Shown: piece after piece, positions 7,702 to 15,575 of the stretch
Numbering within the stretch: position 1 is the stretch's first letter
Layout: each line of letters begins with the position of its first letter
Assembly (NCBI GenBank): GCA_910585155.1
Contig: CAJUEC010000002.1
Location: 62,001 to 126,000, forward strand
Length of the DNA stretch: 64,000 nucleotides
Direction: 5' to 3'
Origin: an uncultured Oscillospiraceae bacterium
Lineage (GTDB): Bacteria; Bacillota; Clostridia; Oscillospirales; Oscillospiraceae
Notes under the pieces: model-generated
What the model was told of the DNA's origin: nothing
The model's input: the letters and a program-made list of their open reading frames with translations, nothing else
Databases searched by the model: none
Made by a program: the position numbers and the translations under genes

Positions 7702-8100
7702 CTAAATTTCAGGCACAGCGGGCCTTTGAGCCCGCCCATTCTTTTTCTCGTTCAGCAGGGACGCGATGGGGTGCAGGTTTTCGTCCCGCCCGGCCAGCTT
7801 CTCCGCCAGCGCGGTGGCCAGCCCCCGGTCTGTGAGGGCGGCCATGGCGCACACACTCCGTCCCAGGGCGCCCCCCAGGACCTCTTTGTCCCAGGGTACG
7901 CGGATCCAGGGCACGCCCCCCGCTTCCGCCCAGCGTCCGGCGCGGTCCACGCTGTTCTGGGCCGCATCGGCGGCGGACACCACCAGCCAGGCCCGCCGGG
8001 TTTTGCAGGCCTCCTCCACCGGGGCCTCCCCCACCGCCAGGTTGTTCCCCCGCAGGGCCAGGCCCAGCAGGGATAGGGCGCTGTCAGTCACCAACCTCAC
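7702..8100 (-). CDS. L7Ae/L30e/S12e/Gadd45-family RNA-binding protein (YlxQ type)
   Basis: A 132-residue protein of the L7Ae-like family that recognises kink-turn RNA. ALRGNNLAVGEAPVEEACKTRRAWLVVSA-type sequence shows the L7Ae core (LVVSAADAAQNS), but the C-terminal half is divergent. It sits between rnpM and infB, the fixed place of ylxQ. The start overlaps the end of rnpM: a GTG at 8100 or the in-frame GTG at 8091 are both possible, so translation is probably coupled. Confidence 0.85.
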   Translation of the reverse strand: MRLVTDSALSLLGLALRGNNLAVGEAPVEEACKTRRAWLVVSAADAAQNSVDRAGRWAEAGGVPWIRVPWDKEVLGGALGRSVCAMAALTDRGLATALAEKLAGRDENLHPIASLLNEKKNGRAQRPAVPEI

Positions 8101-8359
8101 CCGCCTTCATCTGCGCCTCCAGCGCCTCCCAGACCTCCGCGCCCACCTGGGTGGACAGCGCACGCTCAATGGCGCGGGCCTTTTTGGCCCGGGCCAGGCA
8201 GGCGGGGTCGGGGCAAAGGTAGGCCCCCCGGCCTGGCTTCTTTCCCCGGAAGTCCAGGGAGAGCTCTCCCTCAGGGGAGCGCACCACCCGGATCAGTTCG
8301 GGCTTGGGCTTCATCTCCCGGCAGCCAAGACATTGGCGCATGGGTATTTTTTTGGGCAC
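8084..8359 (-). CDS. rnpM: YlxR-family RNA-binding protein
   Basis: A 91-residue YlxR protein; the B. subtilis member binds RNase P RNA and has been named RnpM. The family signature is clear: MRQCLGCREMKPKPELIRVV, then KPGRGAYLCPDPACLARAKK. The GTG start at 8359 is supported by AAGGGGG 8 bases upstream. It belongs to the nusA-infB operon, but a 76-bp miniature element separates it from nusA. Confidence 0.93.
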   Translation of the reverse strand: MPKKIPMRQCLGCREMKPKPELIRVVRSPEGELSLDFRGKKPGRGAYLCPDPACLARAKKARAIERALSTQVGAEVWEALEAQMKAGEVGD

Positions 8360-8384
8360 TGCGTGTTCCCCCTTTGTTGTGGCG

Positions 8385-8460
8385 TGTAGGGGCGCACATT
8401 GTGCGCCCGTGTTTTATAGACATCGGAGGTACGGGCGGGCGCACGATGTGCGCCCCTACA
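8385..8460. repeat. 76-bp TGTAGGGG-ended miniature element between nusA and rnpM
   Basis: Perfect terminal inverted repeats TGTAGGGGCGCACA / TGTGCGCCCCTACA, and each end can also fold on itself (GGGCGCAC-AT-GTGCGCCC). It is non-coding and 76 bp. It belongs to the family seen at 1986-2053 and, more loosely, 43006-43086. No clear target duplication was found here. Confidence 0.75.
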
Positions 8461-8464
8461 AGGG

Positions 8465-9625
8465 TTATTCCTCCGCCGCCTCCATCTCGTCCCCGTCCGT
8501 CTCCGCGTCCGCGGGCTTCTCCTCCTCGGGGGGCTCGGGGGCGCTGGCGGGACGGATGTCGATTTTATAGCCGGTGAGCCGGGCGGCCAGCCGGGCGTTC
8601 TGCCCCTCCTTGCCGATGGCCAGGGAGAGCTGGTCGTCAGGCACCACCACCCGGCAGCTCTTACCCTGCTCCAGCTCGGTGACGCTGAGCACGTCGGCGG
8701 GGGCCAGGGCGGCGGCCACGTACTGGCCGGGGTCGTCGGAGTATTTGATGATGTCCACCTTTTCCCCCCGCAGCTCCTCCACCACCGCGTTCACCCGCTG
8801 GCCCCGGGGGCCCACGCAGGCGCCGATGGGGTCCACGTTTTCGTCGTCGCTCCACACGGCCAGCTTGGTGCGGCTGCCCGCCTCCCGGGCGATGGACATG
8901 ACCTCCACGGTGCCGTCGTAGATCTCGGGCACCTCCAGTTCAAACAGCCGTTTGACCAGCCCCGGGTGGGTGCGGGAGATGAGCACCTGGGGCCCCCGGG
9001 TGGATTTGCGGACCTCCACCACGTACACCCGGACCCGGTCCCCCTCGCGGATGACCTCGCCCTTCACCTGCTCGCCGGAGGAGAGGAAGGCGTCGGTAAA
9101 CTCCGAGCCGGAGGTGAGGCGGATGGCCACCGAGCCGTTGCGCTCGTCCACTCGGGTGACGGTGCCGGTGAGAATCTCGTGTTCCTTGGCGGAGAACTCG
9201 TCGAAGATCATGCTCCGCTCCGCCTCCCGCATTCCCTGGATGATGACCTGCCGGGCGGTCTGGGCGGCGATGCGCCCGAAATTCTTGGGCTTGATCTCAA
9301 TGCGCAGCACGTCCCCCAGCTGGGCCCGGGGCAGGGCCCGCTGGGCCTCCGCCAGGCTGATCTCGGTGTGGGGATTGTCCACCGCCTCCACCACGTCCTT
9401 TTTGACGAACATGCGCACGGTTTCCAGCTCTTCGTTGGCGTCCACCACCACGTTGTCGGTGATGCCCTCGTGATCCCGCTTGTAGGCGGCCACCAGGGCC
9501 TGGGTGATCTTCTCCAGCATGTAGGCCTTGGGAATGCTCTTTTCCTTTTCAATATCGGAGATGGCGGCGAAAAACTCCTTGGCGTCCAGCTCCGTGCTCT
9601 TTGCGGCGATTTTTTTCTTAGCCAT
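8465..9625 (-). CDS. nusA: transcription termination/antitermination factor NusA
   Basis: NusA binds RNA polymerase and modulates pausing, termination and antitermination. Order of domains: N-terminal RNAP-binding domain (to about residue 125), S1 domain (KEHEILTGTVTRVDERNGSV), KH1 with GACVGPRGQRVNAVVEEL and KH2 with AIGKEGQNARLAARLTGYKI, then a short acidic tail. At 386 residues it is the short Firmicute form without C-terminal acidic repeats. ATG at 9625 has AAGGAG 9 bases upstream, inside the end of rimP. Transcription starts upstream of rimP through a leader hairpin. Confidence 0.96.
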   Translation of the reverse strand: MAKKKIAAKSTELDAKEFFAAISDIEKEKSIPKAYMLEKITQALVAAYKRDHEGITDNVVVDANEELETVRMFVKKDVVEAVDNPHTEISLAEAQRALPRAQLGDVLRIEIKPKNFGRIAAQTARQVIIQGMREAERSMIFDEFSAKEHEILTGTVTRVDERNGSVAIRLTSGSEFTDAFLSSGEQVKGEVIREGDRVRVYVVEVRKSTRGPQVLISRTHPGLVKRLFELEVPEIYDGTVEVMSIAREAGSRTKLAVWSDDENVDPIGACVGPRGQRVNAVVEELRGEKVDIIKYSDDPGQYVAAALAPADVLSVTELEQGKSCRVVVPDDQLSLAIGKEGQNARLAARLTGYKIDIRPASAPEPPEEEKPADAETDGDEMEAAEE

Positions 9626-9639
9626 GTCGTTTAACTCCT

Positions 9640-10083
9640 TCAAAACTCGACGTGCAGCCGCACCTGGGCCACGTCTTTCTTGTCAAAGCGGAGGCCGTCC
9701 AGCTCCACCGCCCCGTCGTCGCAGCCGGTGAGGACGCCGGAGACCTCTTTGCGTCTGCCCACAGGGCGGTAGAGCTTCACGTCCACCCGCTGCCCCATGC
9801 ACTGGGCAAAGTGGGAGGGCTTTTTCAATGCCCGGTCCAGCCCGGCGGAGGACACCTCGAAGGTGTAGCTGCCCTGGATGGGGTCGGCCTGGTCCAGCGC
9901 GTCGGACAGGGGGCGGGACACAGCCTCGCAGCAGTCGATGTCCACGCCGCCCTCCCGGTCGATGTAAACCCGGAGAAACCACTCCCCGGCCTCCTTGACA
10001 TATTCCACATCCCACAGGGAGCAGCCGGCCCGCTCCACGATGGGCTGGGCCAGCGCGGCCACCACGTCGGTTACCTTTGCCAT
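9640..10083 (-). CDS. rimP: ribosome maturation factor RimP
   Basis: RimP assists 30S subunit assembly. The 147-residue protein shows LAQPIVERAGCSLWDVEYVKEAGEW near the N terminus, CEAVSRPLSDALD in the middle and the C-terminal SH3-like domain. The FEVSSAGLDRALKKPSHFAQ stretch is the most conserved family segment. It is the first gene of the nusA-infB operon, with promoter and hairpin leader directly upstream. Confidence 0.95.
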   Translation of the reverse strand: MAKVTDVVAALAQPIVERAGCSLWDVEYVKEAGEWFLRVYIDREGGVDIDCCEAVSRPLSDALDQADPIQGSYTFEVSSAGLDRALKKPSHFAQCMGQRVDVKLYRPVGRRKEVSGVLTGCDDGAVELDGLRFDKKDVAQVRLHVEF

Positions 10084-10110
10084 TTGGTGTCAGCTCCTTT
10101 GTTCAAAAGA

Positions 10111-10136
10111 AAGAGTGAGGCGCTTGCCTCACTCTT
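10111..10136 (-). terminator. leader hairpin (possible attenuator) upstream of rimP-nusA
   Basis: The perfect 11-bp stem AAGAGTGAGGC/GCCTCACTCTT with a 4-base loop is followed on the minus strand by TCTTTT. It lies between the promoter at 10160-10188 and the rimP start, where an intrinsic terminator could reduce read-through. NusA is known to autoregulate its operon in several bacteria; that this hairpin is the site is inference. Confidence 0.6.
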
Positions 10137-10159
10137 AACCCTACCTTACATTCCTTGTT

Positions 10160-10188
10160 ATTTTACCATGCCTTGGGACGGATTGCAA
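10160..10188 (-). promoter_or_regulatory. promoter of the rimP-nusA-infB operon
   Basis: TTGCAA (10183-10188) and TAAAAT (10160-10165) on the minus strand, 17-base spacer, about 80 bases before the rimP start. Confidence 0.65.
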
Positions 10189-10239
10189 CCCCTGGAAGAA
10201 AAATTTTTGTCTGCTCCACCAGGGCAGCCTCAGAAAAAG

Positions 10240-10289
10240 TCCCAATCGCCTCAGCGCACCTGGGTATGCTTTGGCGATTGGGACCTTTC
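10240..10289 (-). terminator. terminator of argS
   Basis: Immediately after the argS stop, GTCCCAATCGCC and GGCGATTGGGAC form a 12-bp stem with a long GC-rich loop, followed on the minus strand by TTTTTCT. The loop core (CCTCAGCGCACC / GCATGC) resembles the hairpin repeats at 840-890, so a repeat unit may serve as terminator. Confidence 0.65.
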
Positions 10290-12038
10290 TCACATCTTGC
10301 TGGGCGCGGCCACGCCCAGCAGCCCCAGCCCGTTGGCCAGCACCAGCCGGACGCTGTCCGCCAGCTTCAGCCGGGCGGCCTGGACGCGGGCGTCGTCCAC
10401 CATGCAGCGGCAGGCGTTGTAGAAGCGGTGGAAGTCCCCGGCCAGGGTGGTGAGGTAGCGGTTGATCCGGCTGGGGTCGTAGTCCCGGGCGGCCAGCCGG
10501 ATCTCCTCCGGGTACTGGGCCAGGGTCTTGACCAGGGCCAGCTCCTCGGGCTCGGCAAGGGCGCGGGCGTCGATCTGGCCGGCGGGGCAGACCTGGGCCC
10601 CGCCCTCCCGCATGCGGGCGATCAGCGAGCAGATGCGGGCATGGGCGTACTGCACGTAGTACACCGGGTTGTCGCTGTCCTGCCGGACCGCCAGGTCCAG
10701 GTCGAAGTCCAGGGGACTGGTGGCGGAGCGGTTGTTGAAGTAGTACCGGGCGGCGTCCACGCTGATCTCGTCCAGCAGGTCGTGGAGGGCGATGGCCTTG
10801 CCCGTCCGCTTGGACATGCGCACCGGCTTGCCGTCCTGGAGCAGGTTCACCAGCTGCATCAGCACGATGACCAGCCGGTTCGAGCCGTCCAGCCCCAGGC
10901 CGTCCAGCGCCGCCTGCAGGCGGGCCACGTGGCCATGGTGGTCCGCCCCCCACACGTTGATCACCAGGTCGAAGCCCCGGGCCTCAAACTTGTTGCGGTG
11001 GTAGGCGATGTCGGCGGCGAAATAGGTGTAGAACCCGTTGGCCCGGCGCAGCACGTCGTCCTTCAGGTCCAGCTTGTCCGCCTGCTCCCGGGTCTTGCCC
11101 TCCCGGATGTATTTCTCCTTCAGAAGCTCGGTGGTGTTCAGCCACAGGGCCCCCTCCTTCTCGTAGGTCCAGCCCTGCTTTGTCAGCAGCTCCACCGTCT
11201 CGGCCACATAGCCGCTGCTGTGGAGGGAGGACTCAAAAAACCACTGGTCGTACTCGATGCCGTACTTGCGCAGGTCGCTTTGCATCTTGGGGATGTTGTG
11301 CTCCAGGCCGAAGCGGCTCATGGCGTCCAGCCACTGCTCCTCGGGGGCGTCCTGGAAGGCGTCGCCGTGCTGGGCGTAGAAGGCCTGGGCCAGCTCCCGG
11401 ATGTCACCGCCCTGGTAGCCGTCCTCGGGGAAGGGGAAGTTCTCCTCCCCCAGCAGGAGCTGCATGTACCGGGCGTGGATGGACCGGGCGAACTTGTCCA
11501 CCTGATTGCCCGCGTCGTTGACATAGAACTCCTTCCAGGCGCTCCAGCCCGCCCGGGAGAGCACGTTGGCCAGGGTGTCCCCCAGCACGCCGCCCCGGGC
11601 GTTTCCCATGTGCATGGGGCCGGTGGGGTTGGCGGAGACAAACTCCACCATCACCCTTTTGCCCTGGCCCTCGGCGCAGGCCCCGTAGCCCTCCGGGTCG
11701 GCCTCCACGGCCTTCAGCACCTCGCCATACCACCGGGGGGCGTAGAAGAAGTTGAGGAACCCCGGCCCGGCGATCTCGGCCCGCTGGAACAGGGAGCCCT
11801 CCAGCTCCAGGCAGTCCAGAATGATCTGGGCAATCTGCCGGGGGGCCATGCGCAGGGCCTTGGCCCCCGCCATGGCGAAGGAGGAGGCGAAGTCCCCGTT
11901 TTTGCTGTCCTTGGGCACCTCCACCGTGCCCTGGATGGTCTGCCCAGCCGGGAGCAGCCCCTGGGCGGCGGCCTTTTCATAGGCGGCCTGGGTGAGCTGG
12001 GCCACCTGCTCTCGGGCGGCCTGGATCAGATTGGCCAT
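10290..12038 (-). CDS. argS: arginyl-tRNA synthetase
   Basis: A class I aminoacyl-tRNA synthetase of 582 residues. The HIGH-type motif appears as ANPTGPMHMGNARGG, preceded by the N-terminal additional domain typical of ArgRS, and MSKRTG occupies the KMSKS-loop position. The anticodon-binding domain closes the protein (YVQYAHARI, LVLANGLGLLGV). The start at 12038 has AAGGAG 8 bases before it. It is the last gene of a murI-DUF1934-argS minus-strand group. Confidence 0.95.
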   Translation of the reverse strand: MANLIQAAREQVAQLTQAAYEKAAAQGLLPAGQTIQGTVEVPKDSKNGDFASSFAMAGAKALRMAPRQIAQIILDCLELEGSLFQRAEIAGPGFLNFFYAPRWYGEVLKAVEADPEGYGACAEGQGKRVMVEFVSANPTGPMHMGNARGGVLGDTLANVLSRAGWSAWKEFYVNDAGNQVDKFARSIHARYMQLLLGEENFPFPEDGYQGGDIRELAQAFYAQHGDAFQDAPEEQWLDAMSRFGLEHNIPKMQSDLRKYGIEYDQWFFESSLHSSGYVAETVELLTKQGWTYEKEGALWLNTTELLKEKYIREGKTREQADKLDLKDDVLRRANGFYTYFAADIAYHRNKFEARGFDLVINVWGADHHGHVARLQAALDGLGLDGSNRLVIVLMQLVNLLQDGKPVRMSKRTGKAIALHDLLDEISVDAARYYFNNRSATSPLDFDLDLAVRQDSDNPVYYVQYAHARICSLIARMREGGAQVCPAGQIDARALAEPEELALVKTLAQYPEEIRLAARDYDPSRINRYLTTLAGDFHRFYNACRCMVDDARVQAARLKLADSVRLVLANGLGLLGVAAPSKM

Positions 12039-12061
12039 AGTCAATACTCCTTTTCTCTCCC

Positions 12062-12502
12062 TCACTGCGGCAGTGAGGGGTTCTTTTTTACATTCATGCG
12101 GAACAGGTTCTGCCCCGCCAGCAGGTTGTCGATTTCAATGGCGTAGTCGATCTCCAGATCGCCCCCCGCCTCGTTCAGGGTGGAGCGCATCCGCCTGGTG
12201 TTCACCCCGATGGACAGGGCTCCGTAGGGGGTCTCGTACATGGACAGGTGCCGCCGGCCCTCCTCGAACACCATCTGGGAGTTGATGCTCCCCTCCCGCA
12301 GCAGGGTCACCCGGCCGCCGTCGATGTGGAGCTTGGTGGTGGTGCCCTCCAGACCGGTGAGCTCCGTCTCCTGGTAGGAGACCGTGCACCCCCCCTGGGC
12401 GTCCCAGTTCAGGGTGCCGGAGGTGACCAGCTCCATCTCGTCGGGGCTGCTCTCGGCGTACAGCTGCTTGCCCTTGATCGATATGATCACATTGTCTGTC
12501 AT
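12062..12502 (-). CDS. DUF1934 family beta-barrel protein (YwiB-like)
   Basis: A 146-residue protein of the DUF1934/YwiB lipocalin-like family, beginning MTDNVIISIKGKQ and including SYQETELTGLEGTTTKL and NLLAGQNLFRMNV, the most recognisable family segments. The start at 12502 follows GAGGAG. The usual partner in Firmicutes is argS, as here, with a 23-base gap. Function is unknown. Confidence 0.85.
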   Translation of the reverse strand: MTDNVIISIKGKQLYAESSPDEMELVTSGTLNWDAQGGCTVSYQETELTGLEGTTTKLHIDGGRVTLLREGSINSQMVFEEGRRHLSMYETPYGALSIGVNTRRMRSTLNEAGGDLEIDYAIEIDNLLAGQNLFRMNVKKNPSLPQ

Positions 12503-12546
12503 GGCTCTCCTCACGATCTGCCGCCTCCGCGCCGGGCGGCGCCTCT

Positions 12547-13362
12547 TTAGTAGGCTGTGATGTCGATCTGCTCCACCCCGCCCCGCACGTCCTCCCCCAG
12601 AAAGACGGAGGCCAGGGCGGAGAAATCCTCGGTGCTGTCGCTGACGAAGAAGCGCCGGCGCCCCGCGCCGGGGCGGCCGTTGCGCAGGCCGTCCAGCTCC
12701 AGCTGGCGCTTTACCCACCGGGCGCACTGCTCCCCCACGTCCACCAGGGCCGTCTCCGGGCCCATGTACGCCCCCATGAGGGGCTTCATCAGGGGGTAGT
12801 GGGTGCAGCCCAGGATCAGCGTATCCACCCCCGCCGCCCTGACGGGGGCTAAGTACTCGGCCACCACCGTCTCCGCCACGCTGTCGCCGGGGCGGAAGCG
12901 GCCGTCCTCCACCAGGGGGACCAGCAAGGGGCAGGCCCGGGCGGTGACCTCCACCCCGGGGCGCAGGGCGGCCAGAGCCCGCTCATAGGCCCCCGAGCGG
13001 ATGGAGGCCTTGGTGCCGATGAGGCCCACCCGCCCGTTCCGCGTCAGCTGGGCGGCGGCGTGGGCGGCGCTCTCCACCACGCCGAATATGGGGATATCGT
13101 TTTCCTCCCGCAGCACGTCCAGGGCGGTGGTGGACACGGTGCCGCAGGCGATGACCACGGCCTTGGGCTGGAAGGAGCGCAGGAAGGCCACGTCCTGCCG
13201 GGCGTACCGCACCAGAATCTCCCGGGAGCGGCCGCCATAGGGCACCCGGCCCGTGTCGCCAAAGTAGACCAGATCCTCCTCCGGCATGATCCGGGCCAGC
13301 TCCCGCAGGGCGGTGAGCCCCCCCAGGCCGGAGTCGAACACGCCGATGGGCCGTGTATCCAT
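12547..13362 (-). CDS. murI: glutamate racemase
   Basis: MurI interconverts L- and D-glutamate for peptidoglycan. The two catalytic cysteines are in VIACGTVST (about residue 73) and LILGCTHYPL (about residue 184), and the N-terminal IGVFDSGLGGLT is diagnostic. At 271 residues it is full length. It leads a three-gene minus-strand group with DUF1934 and argS. Confidence 0.95.
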   Translation of the reverse strand: MDTRPIGVFDSGLGGLTALRELARIMPEEDLVYFGDTGRVPYGGRSREILVRYARQDVAFLRSFQPKAVVIACGTVSTTALDVLREENDIPIFGVVESAAHAAAQLTRNGRVGLIGTKASIRSGAYERALAALRPGVEVTARACPLLVPLVEDGRFRPGDSVAETVVAEYLAPVRAAGVDTLILGCTHYPLMKPLMGAYMGPETALVDVGEQCARWVKRQLELDGLRNGRPGAGRRRFFVSDSTEDFSALASVFLGEDVRGGVEQIDITAY

Positions 13363-13415
13363 AAAGCCCCTCCCCTCCGCCGCGATGCCGTCGCGCGCTG
13401 TATAGAAACTATGAT

Positions 13416-13444
13416 ATTATATGCTAATGCCGGCATAAAAACAA
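13416..13444 (-). promoter_or_regulatory. promoter of murI-DUF1934-argS
   Basis: On the minus strand TTGTTT (13439-13444) and a perfect TATAAT (13416-13421) are spaced by 17 bases, about 54 bases before the murI start. Confidence 0.6.
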
Positions 13445-13503
13445 GAGCGGATTTCAAAACCTTCCACAGGGGGAAAAAGTAGCGGGTTTCCCCTATTTTC
13501 CCC

Positions 13504-13532
13504 TTGCGGTTTTGGCCCATAGGTGATATACT
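13504..13532 (+). promoter_or_regulatory. promoter of smpB
   Basis: TTGCGG (13504-13509) and TATACT (13527-13532) with a 17-base spacer, 33 bases before the smpB start. Confidence 0.6.
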
Positions 13533-13564
13533 ACAAGTCCGCACCATGGAAAGGAGGCGGCCAT

Positions 13565-14026
13565 ATGGGAAAACAGTCGGTGAAGCAGGTCGCCTCCAAC
13601 CGCAAGGCGTTCCACGACTATTTCATCGAGGACAAGTACGAGGCGGGCATTGAGCTGGCGGGCACGGAGGTCAAATCCATCCGGCTGGGGGCCGTCAACC
13701 TGCGGGACTCCTTCTGCTCGGTGAAGGACGGGGAGATGTTCCTGTACGGGATGCACATCTCCCCCTATGAGAAGGGCAATATTTTTAACAAGGACCCCCG
13801 GCGCACCCGGAAGCTGCTGCTTCACCGCCGGGAGATCCGCAAGCTCCAGGTCCGGGTGCAGCAGGACGGCTACTCGCTGATTCCCCTGTCGCTGTACTTC
13901 TCCGGCCCGCGGGTGAAGGTGGAGCTGGCGCTGGCCCGGGGCAAAAAGCTCTACGACAAGCGGGAGGCCGCCGCCCAGCGGGACGCCAAGCGGGAGATGG
14001 ACCGGGCCTCCCGGGGCCGCTATTGA
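13565..14026 (+). CDS. smpB: SsrA-binding protein SmpB
   Basis: SmpB binds tmRNA and delivers it to stalled ribosomes for trans-translation. The 153 residues show NRKAFHDYFIEDKYEAGI, GTEVKSIR and the C-terminal basic tail (KREMDRASRGRY). The start at 13565 follows GGAGG by 7 bases. Its RNA partner ssrA lies 750 bases downstream on the same strand, with a cyclophilin gene between them. Confidence 0.96.
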   Translation: MGKQSVKQVASNRKAFHDYFIEDKYEAGIELAGTEVKSIRLGAVNLRDSFCSVKDGEMFLYGMHISPYEKGNIFNKDPRRTRKLLLHRREIRKLQVRVQQDGYSLIPLSLYFSGPRVKVELALARGKKLYDKREAAAQRDAKREMDRASRGRY

Positions 14027-14047
14027 AGAGAGAAAGGGATGGTAACC

Positions 14048-14566
14048 ATGAGCAATCCCATCGTCACCATTGAGATGGAGGACGGCGGCGTGATGAGGGC
14101 GGAGCTGTACCCCGAGGTCGCGCCCAACACGGTGAACAATTTCATCGCCCTGGTGAAGTCCGGCTTTTATGACGGGCTGGTCTTTCACCGGGTGATCCCC
14201 GGCTTCATGATCCAGGGGGGCGACCCCGACGGCGCGGGCACCGGCGGACCGGGCTACGCCATCAAGGGTGAGTTTGCCCAGAACGGCGTCAAAAACGAGC
14301 TGCTCCACACCCGGGGCGTGCTGTCCATGGCCCGGGCGATGGACCCCAACTCGGCGGGCAGCCAGTTTTTTGTGATGGTGGCCGATGCCCCCCACCTGGA
14401 CGGCGCCTATGCCGCGTTCGGTAAGGTAGTCGAGGGGATGGAGGCGGCGGACGCCATTGTCTCCGCCAAGCGGGACTGGAACGACCGGCCCAAGAAGGAC
14501 CAGCGGATGAAGCGGGTCACAGTGGACACCCAGGGCGTGGATTATCCCGCGCCGGAGAAGGTGTAA
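14048..14566 (+). CDS. cyclophilin-type peptidyl-prolyl cis-trans isomerase
   Basis: A 172-residue cyclophilin that accelerates Xaa-Pro bond rotation in the cytoplasm; there is no signal peptide. FHRVIPGFMIQGGDP contains the active-site Arg, and MARAMDPNSAGSQFFV and DGAYAAFGKV are the other signatures. Of two in-frame ATGs, the one at 14048 has the better spacing to AAAGGG. It lies between smpB and ssrA. Confidence 0.93.
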   Translation: MSNPIVTIEMEDGGVMRAELYPEVAPNTVNNFIALVKSGFYDGLVFHRVIPGFMIQGGDPDGAGTGGPGYAIKGEFAQNGVKNELLHTRGVLSMARAMDPNSAGSQFFVMVADAPHLDGAYAAFGKVVEGMEAADAIVSAKRDWNDRPKKDQRMKRVTVDTQGVDYPAPEKV

Positions 14567-14572
14567 CAACGT

Positions 14573-14778
14573 TTTCACCCCGTCAGGCGAAGCCTGACGG
14601 ATGAAAATAAATCAACTCCGCGGCGAAGCCGCCACAAAATTCTCCCGTAAGCAGCGGCGCAGCAGCTGCCCAACCGCGAGCCCAGCGCAGCGGGTCGCGG
14701 TTGGAGAGGAGGCGCAAGGGAATGAAGTGAGGGATGCCCGCGAGGGCGTCCCGAACGGAATGGACTTTGCGCCGACGA
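14573..14778 (+). repeat. stacked hairpin modules ending at the tmRNA 5' end
   Basis: A series of stems follows the cyclophilin gene: CCGTCAGGC-gaa-GCCTGACGG, GGCGAAGCC, CAACCGCGA/TCGCGGTTGG, and a last module that opens GAGGAGGCGCAAGGGA and closes GGACTTTGCGCCGACGAG exactly where the tmRNA begins. The last module is shared with the insert after recR (43750-43825). No gene is supported in it. It may also contain the ssrA promoter, which I could not identify. Confidence 0.6.
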
Positions 14779-15125
14779 GGGGGCGTACTGGTTTCGACGG
14801 GGGTGCCGAAGCAGGAATAGCGAGCGGATGCGCCTGACATCCTAAAAACGGGCAACTTATAAATTAAAGAACAACGATAACGTAGTTCTCGCCGCGGCTT
14901 AACGCGGCCGTCCCGCCCGGAAGGACCACGAGCCGGGTCGGGGCGTCATCTCAGTGGTGAACATGAGTACGGAAAGAGTTGACCGTGCCATGGATCATGA
15001 CTCTACCAAGCTCAGCAGTTTGACGGCCTGCGGCTGAGTAAGGGAATGTAACCGACCGTCTGCGCTCGGAGAGGTTCCTGTGGACGTGCTTTCGGACAGG
15101 GGTTCGACTCCCCTCGCCTCCACCA
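14779..15125 (+). ncRNA. ssrA: transfer-messenger RNA
   Basis: The 5' end GGGGGCGTACTGGTTTCGAC and the 3' end GGTTCGACTCCCCTCGCC followed by TCCACCA are diagnostic. GGGGGCG pairs with CGCCTCC as a 7-bp acceptor stem, and CCA is encoded. The tag reading frame ends NNDNVVLAAA and stop (TAA at about 14898-14900). Length 347 bases. Together with SmpB it rescues stalled ribosomes and tags proteins for proteolysis. Confidence 0.97.
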
Positions 15126-15132
15126 AAGCAAC

Positions 15133-15178
15133 ATAATCCGAACTTGTTTCCCATCGGAGACGGGTTCGGATTTGTTGT
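15133..15178 (+). terminator. terminator downstream of ssrA
   Basis: AATCCGAAC and GTTCGGATT form a 9-bp stem followed by TGTTGTTT, 8 bases after the tmRNA CCA end. Confidence 0.65.
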
Positions 15179-15248
15179 TTATCTAGACAATATGAGCGCA
15201 TAGGAAAAGCGGTCCCTGTCGGTGTGACGGGGCCGCTCTTTTCCATAT

Positions 15249-15440
15249 TTATGGAGTAAATTTTCTTAAATTTGTGACAGTTCCACCATTGGAAACCTGT
15301 ATGTAATACATGTTGCTTGGCGCTGTACCTTCATGGTGCCCACCATCATTTCTATCATAATCATAGACTGCATCTTCCCCAGCCGGAAGCACAGCGTATT
15401 CCCAGACTGCTTTTCCGCTGTGCGGCATACCTGCCGACAT
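15249..15440 (-). pseudogene. possible C-terminal fragment of a lost protein
   Basis: A 63-residue open stretch (AVWEYAVLPAGEDAVYDY through YYIQVSNGGTVTNLRKF) reads like the end of a beta-rich secreted protein, but it has no ribosome-binding site and an in-frame stop lies just upstream. Base composition here is clearly lower in G+C than the surroundings. It may be the remnant of a larger gene or chance coding. The rest of 15179-15520 shows nothing else. Confidence 0.25.
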
Positions 15441-15522
15441 GGCCTGACCGTTGCTTTAAGTCAACCTTCTTTTAACAATTGTTCCAGGAATTGCGCTTTT
15501 TTGAGTTGAAAATTTAAACTAT

Positions 15523-15552
15523 TTGACATGGTGATGTTTGCTCTGCTACAAT
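15523..15552 (+). promoter_or_regulatory. promoter of the LytTR regulator / kinase operon
   Basis: A perfect TTGACA (15523-15528) and TACAAT (15547-15552) with an 18-base spacer, 24 bases before the regulator start, in an AT-rich stretch. Confidence 0.7.
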
Positions 15553-15575
15553 AAAAACAATTGGAGGTGGCAAAA

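Noticed and set aside
5479..8076. 865-codon open frame on the plus strand opposite infB, L7Ae and rnpM
   Set aside because: It is the antisense of strongly coding GC-rich DNA, is full of His/Gly/Val repeats typical of such shadows and has no recognisable domain.
14601..14837. 78-codon frame reading through the hairpin modules into the tmRNA
   Set aside because: It overlaps a certain RNA gene and structured repeats; no ribosome site.
14779..15125. The GGTTCGACTCC motif considered as a tRNA gene
   Set aside because: It is the T-arm of the tmRNA; no D-arm/anticodon arm arrangement of a normal tRNA is present. No other tRNA was found in the window.
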